Shown one piece after another: positions 46,353-58,760 of a DNA stretch of 64,000 bases; within the stretch, counting starts at the first letter, position 1, and every line of letters starts with the position of its first letter. This DNA comes from Pseudevernia furfuracea (taxonomy: Eukaryota > Ascomycota > Lecanoromycetes > Lecanorales > Parmeliaceae), in contig JAIUPT010000038.1 in NCBI GenBank assembly GCA_022315425.1, positions 496,001-560,000 of the forward strand. The letters run 5' to 3'. Both the position numbers and the translations under genes were made by a program. The notes below the pieces were generated by a model that saw nothing but the letters and a program-made list of their open reading frames with translations, was not told the DNA's origin and made no database searches.

Positions 46353-48190
46353 TACCTAGAAGCGATGGTCTTGTCAGTCATGTCCATATATCTGGTCATT
46401 TTGCTGTCGGACAGAGCTGAGCAAGGACTTGATGGGGACTGTGAGATACTTTTCTTCATACTCCCTGCTTCCCCTGTAGATGGCTGCTCTTCGCGTTCCC
46501 GATATTGGGGGAGAAGTGACATGAAAGGATAGTTGCAGGGCTTCTTTACCGCATGTTTAATTGATCCAGGTGTACCTCGGTAGTAGGCATGTGCTACCGA
46601 AAAATGAGGTATTTTTAGCGTTCAGGTTTAAAAGCGAGGACCTAAGCTTCCGAGAATTTTGAGCCGATGGTGTAACGCGTCTACACCTTTATTGCCATTT
46701 CCCATTTGTTTATATATGCCTACTCTAGTACACGACCATCTTCTCTAGGTTAATCGCGAGGTCTAGTTATGGACTCTGATGGGCTCTAATGTCAAGGTTC
46801 TTCGGCATTCTGTCCATGTATTTTTTGGAAATGAACCCGTGGCCCCCCCCATGGAGCAGTCTCTAGATCGTAGAAAGACACCCTTTATGGGTCCTGCGAG
46901 GATTCTGTCGAGTCTGTGGAGCAAAGTCACAAGAGTACCACTTTCTTGTCTTACTTAATCGTGGTCCCACTCCTCGCGCCTGTTCGTCAGACTCGGTCCT
47001 CCCTTGCTCACAGAAGATATGTGGGCCACTTGGCGCGGTCAACCTATCGATATTGAAGAGATCGATCCTCCGCAACCCCAACTTAGCATAGAAGGCGACG
47101 AAGCTCATGATAAGGACTCGAATGCTGGAAGTTTTCGGCGACGTTACGATTCGAAGCTAAAAGGAGACCTGGCCTTCAGCGACGTCCCAGGTCCCGAAGT
47201 TCATAGGCAGGCACCACCAAGATACACTCGACACCGCACCATACACAAACAGAATTACTCGACGCAACCGACCACGCTGTCTGGTGCTTTCGATAACCGA
47301 AGTCAAAGTGGGCACTACTATTGAACCGCCGAGGGTTAAGGCGGCGAGAGACGAATCTCACGGGGAATCTCGAAAAGAAACAGCTTAGACTCGAACAACG
47401 TTACAATTACAAGCAACAACTTGCAGCCCCCCAAGACACGTCAACCTGACACCAACATCGCCACGATCACTCCGGGGGGCCAGGCTCAAGGCACCTACCC
47501 TCCCTTGAGCGATCATATAAGAGTGACCGAGTGCACATGCTTTGGCACTATTGTCAGACTCTTCAGACTCTAAAACATCACATTTAGCGAGTCGCAAAAA
47601 GGATGTCAAAGCTTGGCATGCTACAGAATCAGTGCTTTGCATACTCGTACGAGGTCCTCCGTAGTAATATGCTCTCTAAGGCTTGACAATCTTTCATCCC
47701 ACACAAGCTTTCGCCTTCACAAATCAACGGTTTATTGGTGCGATGGATCCACGGATGATTGTTGCATATTCGTGCATAATCTTGCATATGCGTGAACAGT
47801 CGATCTCCTCATCGATCAGAAAGCCCAAGCGGTCTTCCTCGGAGACTCGATCACTTGGCTGTAGAACGAGCAAAGCTTCTGAGACAGATGCATGTGCAGC
47901 TCTGCAATAATAACGCCCTAGAACTGTGCATACCTACCTACCTTCCCAATGCCGTGGCTGATACGAAGTACCTCGACGTACCTCGAAGACCATGACTATT
48001 GCGGAATACTTCGTAGGTCGTGGTTACTACCATTAATAGTAGAGAGCAATCTAGACTAGGTACCGTATCTAACCCACAATTTTCCATCTCCTTTGGCATG
48101 AGGGATTGTTCGCCCGAGACAAGGAGCCCTTCTTCTTTTTCTTAAAATTTTGGCTGTGCTATCCTACAGCCCAATATCTTAGTACTGATC
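46353..48190. other. Intergenic stretch
   Basis: 1.8 kb without a supportable gene. A 106-codon frame at 47004-47324 is Asp/Gln-rich and motif-free. It should hold the 5' ends and promoters of the phosphotransferase and glycosyltransferase genes. Confidence 0.4.
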
Positions 48191-49585
48191 ATGGCTCCAC
48201 CAGCGAGGATTCATCTGTCAAAACGTTTTGTAGCCTTCGTCATTGCCTGCGCTCTTTTGTCTTTGATATGGTTCAATGCTGATAGGGAAGGGCAGTTGCG
48301 TAATACGTACAGTTCTCTTTCTAAGCAAACAAAGGAGTCTGCTGCCTCTACTGCATCAGCCTTGATTGGCGACGAACAACCAGATATCCATGCTCGACCA
48401 CACAAAGCCACGACTCCCCCCCCAAAAAACTCTGTAGAACAACCAGATATCAATGCTCAACCACACAAAGTCACGACTCCATCAAAAAACATTTCGGACG
48501 ACCAATCAGCTATCGATGCTCAACCTTACCACGACACGACTCCCTTAACAAACATTTCTGATGAACAATCAGATGTTGATGCTCAAACATATCACATCTT
48601 GACTCCCCCAACAAATATTTCCGATGAACAGTCAGATGTCGATGCCCAACCACACAACTTCACGACTCCCTCAACAAGCATTTCCTCACCAGAACCATTC
48701 CCTCCGCTTCCGCCTCCGGACGACGAAGAGTACATGGCAATCTGTATGGCAGGTGAGCATGTACAAGCCGATCGAGCCAATCGAGCAGAGTATTAAGCGC
48801 ACATCACAGTGAAAGACCAATCCCTAGATCTCCCCGAATTCTTTACTCACTACTACTTTCATCTCGGCATCCGTCGCTTCTACATCTTCGATGACGGCAC
48901 CGAGCCCCCTCTCTCGACTGCATCCTATCCCATCCCGTCCTCCGCCATCAATTGGATCTATATTCCACCCCATAATCACTCAGATAAACTGGGCGAGCGA
49001 CAAGGTATCCAGGAAAAGTACTACACCGGATGCGTGAACGTATTTGGTGATAGACACACATGGATGGGTTTCCTTGATGCCGACGAGTTCCTCGAGATGA
49101 CCGGGGGCGAAACCCTTTCGGACTTCCTCCATGGCTGGGCCCGTAACGATACCGTTGGTGCTGTCGGCGTCAACTGGCTTGTACACAGCTCCGCCGGCTT
49201 ACTCACTCGCCCTGCAGACGGGCCCCGCAAAGCGTTTAACCGCTGCATCGTGGACAATCCCCACAACGACAACCTCAAGGTCAAGACCTTTGTGCGTACA
49301 GCCCTGTTCGACAGGATGTGGAACTGTCACTGCGTCGCCCGGTTGAAAAACGGAGCGATCCAGGTGGGCGAGGACGGCGATCTCATCACCAAAAACTGCG
49401 ACCGGGACCCGATCACGAGAGCGAGGTGGGGGTTGCATCACTTCGGGCCGAAGTCCAAGGAGGAGTTCCTGCAGAAGCAGGAGCGGGGGAAGATCAGGGG
49501 CGGCAAGTCGACGCAACATTGGTGGAGGAAGATTGAAAACGCGGAACAGAGGGATTGCTTCGAGCTGACCAAGTATGTACCATGA
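48191..49585 (+). CDS. GT92-like (DUF23) type II membrane glycosyltransferase
   Basis: Exons 48191-48752 and 48810-49585 (445 residues); the intron is 57 nt. Residues about 11-28 (FVAFVIACALLSLIWF) form a signal anchor after a short basic cytosolic end. The stem is a Thr/Pro/Ser/Asn repeat (units near ISDEQSDVDAQPH, about 22 residues, five copies). The catalytic domain begins MAICMAVKDQSLDLPEFFTH, then YFHLGIRRFYIFDDGTEPPL, IQEKYYTGCVNVFGDRHTW, and MGFLDADEFLEM with the DxD metal/nucleotide-sugar motif. The end has HHFGPKSKEEFLQKQERGK. It is probably a Golgi enzyme. The sugar donor and acceptor cannot be told from sequence. Confidence 0.8.
48360..48690 (+). repeat. Degenerate minisatellite coding the glycosyltransferase stem
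   Basis: About five copies of a 63-69 bp unit around GAACAATCAGATNTNGATGC and CACGACTCCC, all in frame. Confidence 0.75.
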
Positions 49586-50731
49586 AGGGGTGGATTTGGA
49601 AGTCATAGTATAATGATTTCGAGAGCCGTCTTTTCATCGGCTTGGCGCCTTTTTCGCGTCGAATTCCCTTGGCAGTGGGACCCGGAGCCCCCTGAAATTG
49701 GCGCCCCCTGGCCAGTCGGTGCCCCAATACAGTAGGATACAGTAAAGCGGGCAGCGGCTTTGCACCTCGGTCTCCTATACACATTCCACTACATACTTGG
49801 AAAAAGTGGTGTGCGTGTATCACTTCCCTACTTGGACCACCTCTCTCTAGGTATCTTCCTTTCCTAACCCCTAGGTACTTTCGGAAGAGACCGCCCCAAC
49901 TTTTTGTAAGCGGTGCCTTATCCGAGATGCGGGCGAGGGTAGTCTTTTGGCGTCCAGGACAGACTTTTTGGTGCCGACCTCCGTAGGTTACGGCCGATGC
50001 AATTCTTTCTAGCCGTGCTTTCCATGTTTTACCTGCATATGCGGGCTCTTTCGGCATGTCATGCGTGCTGCATGCATGCGCCCCCTGACTTTTATGGATC
50101 ACCCGATCGGGTCTGGCAGGGTTTTGGCACTGTGGAGGATTTCTGCCACTGCTTCTACTCTCCTTGATAACATGTGCATCATACATCGGACTCCCACATC
50201 GGGACCATTAAATCCAAGAAAAAGGTATACATACTATGGGTAGAGGAAATAAAGGTCTACAGCTTTCTTCATTTCCTGAGTCGGTGATCAAGAAGATGTT
50301 CACCACTTTTTCCTTGAAACATACAACATTATTCATGATAAATTTTGTGAATTTCGTGTACCTAGGTGGGGTGGGGTGCATGCATGCATGCCAGCCAAGC
50401 TTCGACATCCTTTTTGCAAACTCGCTAATCATGGCGCCCCTCCGCGTAGGAAATAAGGTACATTCTCGCTTCGCTGGTATAACCTCGGACCACCTGTGCC
50501 TGGTCGGCATGATGTGCGCAAAAGAGCCGTTAACACGGAAGGCAACGGTAAAGGGGGTAGGTATGCTCCGCCATGAGACAAGAGATTCCTTCTCGGCCTC
50601 CCAAAATAAAAAATCTGGGCAGGGAGTATCTTAAGATTCTTTTACTGCCAAGATTTCAAGGTCTGTTCTGAGTCCGAGGTGCCATAGAAAGCAGAACCAG
50701 TGAATGTTCGAGTAATTCCTCTTGAATTAGT
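49586..50731. other. Gene-poor stretch with one element-end-like sequence
   Basis: 49956-49985 reads AGGACAGACTTTTTGGTGCC then GACCTCCGTA, matching the MITE-type ends elsewhere in the window. No partner arm was found nearby. No gene seen. Confidence 0.45.
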
Positions 50732-51849
50732 CTATTTCTCAATGATTTTGTTCGAGGAGTCTATCTTCGTTGCTAGGGATATGGCTGTGATACCATTGCC
50801 TACCTTGACCTTGACGGTATTGACGTCAACTGTGAGGGCTTGGGATTCAATGCCAGTGGCGTTCAACCTTTCCCTCAGACCCTGCGTGGGGACGCCCAAT
50901 GTCCAACCGATGCTAACATGGAAACTCGAGGAGAAGTCAATCTTAGTTGATGGTTCCGAACGACTAAGGGAAGACGAAGCGACAGCTCCTGTGGTCTCTT
51001 TCGACCGGCCTCTACCTCCTGCCTGACGTTTCCGAGTCTGGCCATCAGCGGAGTATTGTGCCAAGTCTGTGTAGAGTGGCGGCTGTCCCAAGTCCGCGAC
51101 CGTCTGATTTGAAAGGTGGAGAAGTTTGTTGAGGCCATTTTGAGGCGCTCTCTCCAGCTTGAGCACCAAGAACCAGCGTGTCTTCTCGTAGTTGGCAACC
51201 CATTCCAAGCCTCTCACGGCCACCTCGAAACTGAGACATTTGATTAGTCGAGGGCTAGCCCAACCCTTGATGTGAGTGAACCTACGGGCTTAAACCCGTC
51301 TTGCTGATGGCGCGTGTCAAAGTATCTACGAATGGCTGTCGTTGATGTGCGAGCAGTACAATTGGCCTCGAGAGACTGATATGGAGAGGCAACTCTGCTC
51401 CAAGCTCACTCCTCAGAAGACTGTGGACTTGATGCTCTTGGGGAGTCTGTGCATTGCTGAGGCTGGTCACAAGATCGCTGAGTTGTCTCGAATACTCTGT
51501 TGAAGGAAACCCTCCACACCATGAGCCAGCGCTCCAAGCAAAAGCAAAGCCATTGACACTGTTCGATGGACTCACACTCTACGTAGACATGGGTTGGCCA
51601 ATTGCCTTGAACGTGAGGCGTCACCCTCTGACGTCCAGCGTGCAAGGTAGGGTCATCTTGGTTACTGACTCTAGCTGTGGAAGGATAGAGGTCATGGAAG
51701 CTGTCCGGCAGAGGCGGAAGAGTAGAGTCTGAAGTTGAGCTATGCTTTCTTTTGATTCCTCGCGAGTTCTGGCTTTTACTGTGGATCGAGTCCAGCTGAG
51801 GGCTATGCGAGCTTGAGCTTTCGCTATCGGAATAATCGACGAGAGACAT
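50732..51849 (-). CDS. USB1: U6 snRNA 3'-5' phosphodiesterase
   Basis: Usb1 trims the 3' oligo(U) tail of U6 snRNA in the nucleus. Start [14 protein letters not shown] (51849), then [36 protein letters not shown]. An intron with acceptor GTGTGGAG joins in frame to [14 protein letters not shown]. The two HxS catalytic motifs of the 2H family are both present: [13 protein letters not shown] and [14 protein letters not shown] second intron (about 51237-51290) joins ...LSP to [20 protein letters not shown]. The insert with [20 protein letters not shown] is basic and variable. The protein is complete; the other possible acceptor (CAACAG) would create a TAG. Confidence 0.88.
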
Positions 51850-52293
51850 AGCTTCAGACGATTAATCTTGCATTGGAAGGTTCGTACCTAGACTGGAAGT
51901 ACTTTTTACTTTATTGAAAGCTTTATTCGCTAAGAGTAAGGGATGATGATAAGGCTGACTTAAGGTTCAGGGTGCCGTTCTTAGGGTCAACCTATGACGT
52001 GGACCTTCCTCGAGTGAGTAATGACTAAGCTTCCTAAGCCGATGCTCCGCGTGGCAGCTGCGTGTACCCTCGTACCGAAGAAATCTCGCTCCGAGGAAAG
52101 AGCACAGAGTATGATATCAACAAATAAAAGGTATAAAACGACTTCCCTCATAAACTCCTCTTGTCTTGTCCGAGTATCTCAAACAAACACAATTATTGCT
52201 TCACACCATATAGCTATCATTATTACCATATAAACAGATCACCTACCTAGCGTCAATTGACATATATCTTCTATCCTTCCCTAAACCCCAAAC
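51850..52293. promoter_or_regulatory. Divergent promoter region, USB1 and PAL1
   Basis: 444 bp between two divergent starts. No gene seen. AT-rich with a TATTATTACCATATAA stretch upstream of PAL1. Confidence 0.4.
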
Positions 52294-53678
52294 ATGGAAA
52301 GCTCAGAAGATAAGACCTGGGTATGCACGAAGCAGCCTCACTTGGCCTTCTCCCCAATCACCCATGAATTGACAACCTCCCAGGCAAGCCGCTACCTTCT
52401 CGATCCCCTCAATGCTCCCGATCCCAGCGCCGAAACGGGCCCAGGCACGCACTACAATTCAACATTCGCCCCGCGAGCCCAAGACCCCTCGTCCAGTAGT
52501 CTTCGTACCGAGTCCCAGAAGACACCTTCGTCCTCGGTCCGGTCAAGTGACCCATCGTCCTCTCAAAGATTTCGAAAGACGCCTCCATCCGTCTCCCTCC
52601 GCTCAGCCAACCCACCTTCCTCACAAAAGTCCACCTCACCCGTTTCCGATCGCTCGAGCAACAACCCATACCGCAATGCCTCTTCAACCGGCTACCCATC
52701 GCCACCGCAATCTTCCAGCCCGCGGAAGGACCGCTTCTCCACTTCCACCTACCGCCAGGAAGCGTTCCCCAACTTTGACGGATCCTACCCCACAACGCCC
52801 ACTCGTCGAAGCATGGACCAAGCCTCTACCCAAATTCCCACGTCGACAGGGGGCCAAAACTCCACAACCACCGATGGCCATCGTCGCCGTGGCAGCTCCC
52901 TCAACCAGCGATTTCCAGGCGATCAAACCCATCGTCCTCTCGACATGATCAAAAAGGATGCCAAAATGGCAAACCGCCATCCGCATCTTCGGAAGAAGCA
53001 TATAGTCGGGGCAGACACCATTGATCGTATGGATACTGTGGGCGGCTTTCACCACGATGGACCGTATGATGCCACGCTGCTGGCTCGAAACATGTCCCAC
53101 AAAAACAGCCCAGTCGAGGCCGTCAGCACAACGAACGAAGAAGCTCTGAAGGCGACTCCGCGAGAAATGATCAAAGACAGCGTTGAGAAACACCGGCCAC
53201 TAGACGGAGTCGCCATGGTACCACCGGGGATGGAGGACAGATATGGCAACGTATACGACTACAACGAAGGCACAGACATGATGATCGAAAACTCTCCCGA
53301 AGGCGGAGCTTACAAGCGATGGCCTGGCGTGGTACCTTCCCTCCATTCTGCTTGATAGCATGCATCGCAAGCTGACCAACCCACCAGCAATACCTCCCCG
53401 AAGACCTCAAAGGCAAAGGCGAGCCCTCCTACTCCCTCGAAAAAGCCCTCAAGCAACACAAAACGCACTCCCGACACGCATCCGAAGGCAACAACGCCAT
53501 CGAAATGACCACACCCGCCCCCCAACGGCGACCGATGAGCGTTGAAGGCCAGTCGAGGCCCGTGAGTGATGGGCAGAAGTACGCCGATTGGGAGCAAGGC
53601 GTACGTCGGAGCCCGACCGGGGCAGGGAAGTTGAGGAAGAGGTTTGGGAGCTTGGGGATCAAGAAGGACGGGAATTGA
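52294..53678 (+). CDS. PAL1: Pal1 cell morphology protein
   Basis: Exons 52294-53331 and 53388-53678 (442 residues). Pal1 sits at the cortex at growing tips and endocytic sites and helps keep cell shape. The N-terminal half is Ser/Pro-rich and disordered. The conserved Pal1 block starts at RRRGSSLNQRFPGD, HRPLDMIKKDAKMANR, HLRKKHIVGADTIDRMD, GGFHHDGPYDATLLARN, continues with TPREMIKDSVEKHRPLDGVA and GAYKRWPGV, and across the 56-nt intron with QYLPEDLKGKGEPSYSLEKA. The C-terminus is basic (KLRKRFGSLGIKKDGN). No damage. Confidence 0.9.
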
Positions 53679-54287
53679 AAAGGGATAGCACCGGTTCACT
53701 TGTGCGCCGCAGAGGAGCGGAAAAGAGGAGAATAGTGTTTATAGATTGGTCTGGACTCAGATAACATTGCTGATTGCTTAGATGGCCATAACCAGATATG
53801 GTAAAACATGGAAATATTGACGATTCGCACCACGCAGGCTGTCAGAAACAAGTGGCAGTCTCGGGTACTCGTACTGGTCTTGTTGATTTTCACAGCCATG
53901 GGTGAACGTCAATGTGTAGCTGATCAAGCAAGTTCTCCCTTGACGAGGAAACTCGTCCGTGTGCTTCGTGTCTATTTTGTCAGCTCGGTCGACTCATCTA
54001 CGAGTCTTCTTCGACGGCTTGCCTGACATCCATCGTTTCACCGGAATTGAAACCTCTTTGCTGGTAGGCTTGAACTGGTCTTTGCCCATGCAAACGAAGG
54101 ACCATTCGAGTATTGAGACATTATGTTCATATTACACTGCTATCTTTTGTACAGTTGCTCCAAGCACCTTCGATTAAAATAATAATAACCACCCTAAGCC
54201 TTTCCATGATATTCGCTAGCATGCTACCCGAAGCTTATGCAATGCAATGCGACTATGCATCACCCATAACATCTCATTGACGACCCC
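53679..54287. other. Convergent 3' intergenic region
   Basis: Holds the 3' flanks of PAL1 and the CAF120-like gene. No gene seen. Confidence 0.45.
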
Positions 54288-54332
54288 CCTGCCCGTTACC
54301 ACCCCTGCCCGTTACCACCCCTGCCCGTTACC
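54288..54332. repeat. Three 16-bp tandem copies across a stop codon
   Basis: CCCCTGCCCGTTACCA is repeated three times. The last copy contains the final codons and stop (GNGQGW-stop) of the CAF120-like gene on the minus strand. Confidence 0.9.
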
Positions 54333-57300
54333 AAAATACGGCCCATGCTGCTGCTGCTGCTGCTGCTGACCCTGGCCATACTGACCTTGTTGTTGCTGAT
54401 AGTTAGGTTGCACGGGGAATGGCCCGTGCTGCTGTTGGAACGGCGAAGACTGCGGCTGCTGCTGATGCGGTGAACCTTGCTGCTGTCCCCAGTACTGCTG
54501 GGTTGCCGGTGGTGTCCACTGTTGAGACTGCATCTGCGGATATTGTTGGTATGGTGCGTACTGCTGCTGTTGTTGAGGTGTGCCCCAGCCATACTGCTGC
54601 TGTGCCACCCCAGCGGTAGGGTATTGACCCGGAGATGGAGGGAATTGCCCAGGCATAGATAATTGAGGAGTGGGCATAGAGAAAGATTGTTGCGATGTTT
54701 GTCTCTGCTGCTGGCCTTGGCCATGTTGTTGGCGCTGGTGAATGGCTTGTTGGACCATTTGGCCGCTCAGGCCTTGCTTTATCTCCCTTTTCTCCTTTTC
54801 GCGTGCCTCGATCGCCCCTACTAACCCACCACCTTGGGGTAAGCTCTTGTTGCTGTTACCAGCCATGTTGATAAGAGGGGAGTTTGTGACCCGGGCGACG
54901 TGTTCTTGCTCCCTTGCCGAGAGGTGCGCCGTATAATCGCTGGGATTGTTCATCATCGCAGTTGCGGCACGTGAATTAGGTCGGGCAGGTAGATCCTTGT
55001 TATACGAAGACTGCCTTTTCTGTTGTTGTGCTGGCCATTCTCCTGACGCGTTCCTCGGCACTGCTGGCGGAGTAGAAGGGCCTGAGCCTTTGCGAGCATG
55101 TGCATAGACGGGTGTCAATACACGACTCGCTGCTGCGCGCTGCTGTACGAACTGTTCTGGCGTGATGGACCGTCCGGCACCTGGACTTCCACCAATTAGA
55201 GCTCCCGGCTGCCACGCGACGCTTCTGCGATTGTCATTGCCATCAGCGGCGGAAGGAGATCGTATTTGAGGCTCAGGAGTAATCATGTTTCGACTGGGCG
55301 CTCGCTCGTAGGACTCGATTTGCTGTCCAGATGGGGAGACCACCGACGAGGGTTGTGCCGACGAGGGTTGTGCCTCTACTGGCTCCTCGTTCCTAGGGCT
55401 GGGTGTAAATTTACCTCTGGATTCCGAACTATCGTTCATTTGCTGGATCAACGTCCCGCTAGTATTGGGCCTGCTGCTGGTCCTCGGATTGTACGCTTGC
55501 GTGGGGCCAAAATCAACAGTTGGAATGGCAGGATTCAGCGGCTCAGCAGTCGCGCCAGGTCTATAGCGAACATCTCCAACTTGAACCTCTTGCTGTATAG
55601 GCTCGACTGTTCCCACAGTTTTCAGCACACCCCTTCGAGGTTTCTCGACCGATGGCCGTGATCTCTTCGTCTCTGTAGATCTGCGAGTACTTGCGTAGTC
55701 TGGCGAGACTGTTGAGTCATTGTCGTAAACGCTGGCATCGTCTACGAAACCAGCATTACTCTCACTGGTGAGAGACTGCAGACGCTGCCGCTCAAGGACT
55801 TGAGTCAGGGCTTCTTCATCGATGTAGCGATTGTGCAAACTGTCGAGGCTTGACTTTGCCGTGGGTGGAACGGAGTTAACGTGCGCAGGCGATTCTGGAG
55901 TCGGAGACGGAGATGTAGCTGGGAGCGGTTTCCTAGAGATACTGGACTTCGATCGGTGGGGCTCGGGGCGTTGTTGAGGGGTCATTGGGAGGGGAGGCGG
56001 TTTCTTGATACCGAAGACCAGGTTCGTGGATGAAGATGCCGGCGATTGGTTGCTGAGAGAGGACTTCCGGGCAGTCCTAACGCCATTTGGAGGCTGAGAG
56101 GATGGGGAAGAAGAGACAGAAGGCTGTGATAGAGGTGAAGGAGCGCGCGAAGGGTTTTGTGGTGACAAAAGATCGTAGGAAGACATTAGAGGCTTGTCCT
56201 TGTAGTATGGAGTGCTTTGACCATCAGACTGAGAAGAGGCGAATGAGGTGTCTGGGGAACCTTCGCGATTTGGGGGTGGCTGTCGGGTTTTCGCTATCAC
56301 CATGCCTTCAGCAGGGGAGGAACGGTCAGCAGTGATCCGACCGTTGCTTGCGTTAAGGTTTACCCCACGTTGTCCCTGGTCCTCCAAAGACGTCCCACTC
56401 ATACTCCTCTGCACGTTGCTTTTCCACGCAGCGGCCGCGCCTGCTGCAGCGGATCCAGTACTACCAGCCTTCCCTGCTTCAGCCAATTGAGATAGCGTCG
56501 TGACGGACAGCCGGCTGTTAGCACGCCGTAGCTCTGCATTCAAGCCAGGCCTCTTTTGAGGTTTAGCGCCAGGTTCGTGAGAGAAAGCTGGAGGAGCTGC
56601 AACCAAGGAGGGTGGTGGGGCAGGACGCATCTCTTGGCGTATTTCCTGCGGATCTGTTTCGTTGATGCCACCGTTGACGCCGGCAAATCGCCGTTCACTC
56701 TCTGAGCTGCTTCGTCCAGATTCGTTGGCATATCTTTGCATTTGCGGGTTGCGGGCTGCCATGCCAATAGGAACGCCATGAGTAGGAGGCACTGGAGCCA
56801 TCTGCTCAGATGAATCCACACGTGGAGGAGTAGCTTCGAAAGAAGGTCTAGATTGCTCATGTGATAGGCGAGATGGTGTATGATTCTGCTCCTGTATATA
56901 CTTTTGGGATCTTTGACGAGGAGGCGTAGACTGGGGGCTGGCTTCGGAGAATGACCGCTGGTGCTGTGCCCTGGGCCGAAGAGGGGTGAATGGTTGATCC
57001 ACTGGCGGTTCCGAGTTGGCTCGATCAAGATGCTGTGGAGGCGGGGGAGCGGACTCGTTGCGTAAAGAGGGCGTTGACTTGATCGACGCGCCGTCTTCAT
57101 AGCGAAGAGTACCAGCACGCGAAGCAGTACTGTTTTTGTAGCCTCGGTAGCTGCTTGCCCTACTTCTGGGCCGGCCGTTCGACGCCATTCTTGTCATGCG
57201 CTGCGAGGTAAGATCCTTCATCTTCTGTCTCCAGTCTCGTTCTGTCCAGGACTGACTGCCAGTCTCATGGATCAAACCGGCAACGTCCAGGATCTCTAAG

Positions 57301-58760
57301 TATCCATATCGCCTCTCCTGTGGCAAAGCGAACATCAAGCTGCGTGTGTCAAGAGTGTCTGCAATCAATCGATTCGGACGTCCATACAACGCAAAGACAT
57401 CATAGACAGGGAAAAGGTATCTCAGCATCATTTCGAAGCCGGAAACGGCAGGATGAACTTCTGGCATGACGAACACGAATCCGTCAGTGGTTGTTTCCGG
57501 TGTAGAATGGATTGTGATGGAGCCCTCTATTTTGACCAGCGTTGACTGGTCGATGAGTGGTTTTGACTGCGGATAAATGGCGTATGCTGAATATGCATCG
57601 TTGATAGTTGCAATGGGCTGCGCTTTTTTGGTCTTTCTAGTATCGTAGAATTTGATGTTGCCTTTGAGGACGGGCGGACGCTCGTATGCGGACTTCTTCT
57701 TCAATTGCTTCTGTTGCTTTTGCACCTCTTTCTCACTAGGAGGTGATATCACGCACCAACAGCGTCTCCAGGGTGTGCCGGCTCCAAATCTCACTCTTGT
57801 CCAGTCTTCATTTTGGATCCTCGTCCTATCCATGATGACCTTGATGTTGTTAAGGAGCTTCCCCTTGCCAGCGATCAAAGAGCCCGTATAGGCTTCGTGG
57901 AGTGTAGAGACTTCATACATAGCTAGCCTGATAGCAGCAGTCCATTGTGTAAGAGAGTGTAGAGAGTTGAAGTGAAACAAGTAACGATTTTTTCCCGCGG
58001 TCGAAATGCTAAGGACATTTTGTAGAGGCTGGACTTCTTGAGATCGAGTAGGAAGGGTCTCAATCTATGGGTGGAGGGTCAGCCAAATGTCAAAGATCCT
58101 AAGCTGAGCAAAAGGCGCACCATCTTGATTGAGGCATCCGCGAGGTTAATGAATGTAGGTGCAACTTCTCCGTCTTGGCCGGCTGCATCGAGTGCCGAAG
58201 CATCCCATAAGGACAAGATGGTGCCAACGAGCTGGGCGAAGGACTCCGTCCATGATCTGTCGTGATTGGGTCGCCCATCTGCCAAAGGTATCAGCAAAAG
58301 CGTGTGACAAAAATGAAGATGTTGACGCACGTGAATCCAGGTCATTCAGCTTTAGGAAGTATCCTTCTTGATACAATTTATTGGAGTGGCTGTTGAGAAA
58401 GCTGAAGATGGGCTGAAGCTCTGGTATGGTATCTTGCGCGATCTCCATGACGGGCGGTTGATACGTTTGCACCATGGAAATAGGTCTGATCGACGACGAC
58501 CGCTCGCGTGTCCTGGGAGGCGGTGATTCTCTCGCTGGCGCCGCTACATGCTGAGGGGAAGCGGAATTTGTGATTTTTTCTTTGAAATCTTGCTGTTGGG
58601 AAGGGTTCTGCGGGCCCGAAAAGGAGGTCGATGTTGGTGATTTCGGGGCGCCGAAAGCTGACATGAAGGATAAAACTATGCCAGGGACTTAGCATGGGAA
58701 AGGCCGCCCACGCGGCGCCGGCTTTTGTTAGGTGTATGTCTTACCTCTTGAACGACCCAT
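54312..58760 (-). CDS. CAF120: CAF120/SKG3-like PH-domain protein
   Basis: Starts with a 16-bp exon (58745-58760, MGRSR) joined by a 69-nt intron to VLSFMSAFGAPKSPTS; Met10 (58664) is an alternative start. A split PH domain follows: LYQEGYFLKLNDLDS, SWTESFAQLVGTILSLWDA, then FINLADASIKM, an intron, and YLFHFNSLHSLTQWTAAIRL. Downstream is a second conserved block (RFGAGTPWRRCWCVISPP, DGFVFVMPEVHPAVSGFEMM, RRYGYLEILDVAGLIHE). The last 700 residues are Ser/Pro-rich and end in a Gln-rich tract. This order fits yeast Caf120/Skg3, linked to the CCR4-NOT complex and bud-neck growth. The assignment is from architecture; which paralogue it is stays open. Confidence 0.8.

Noticed and set aside
47004..47324. 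106-codon plus-strand frame considered as a gene
   Set aside because: No motif, no splice continuation, and a competing antisense frame of similar quality.
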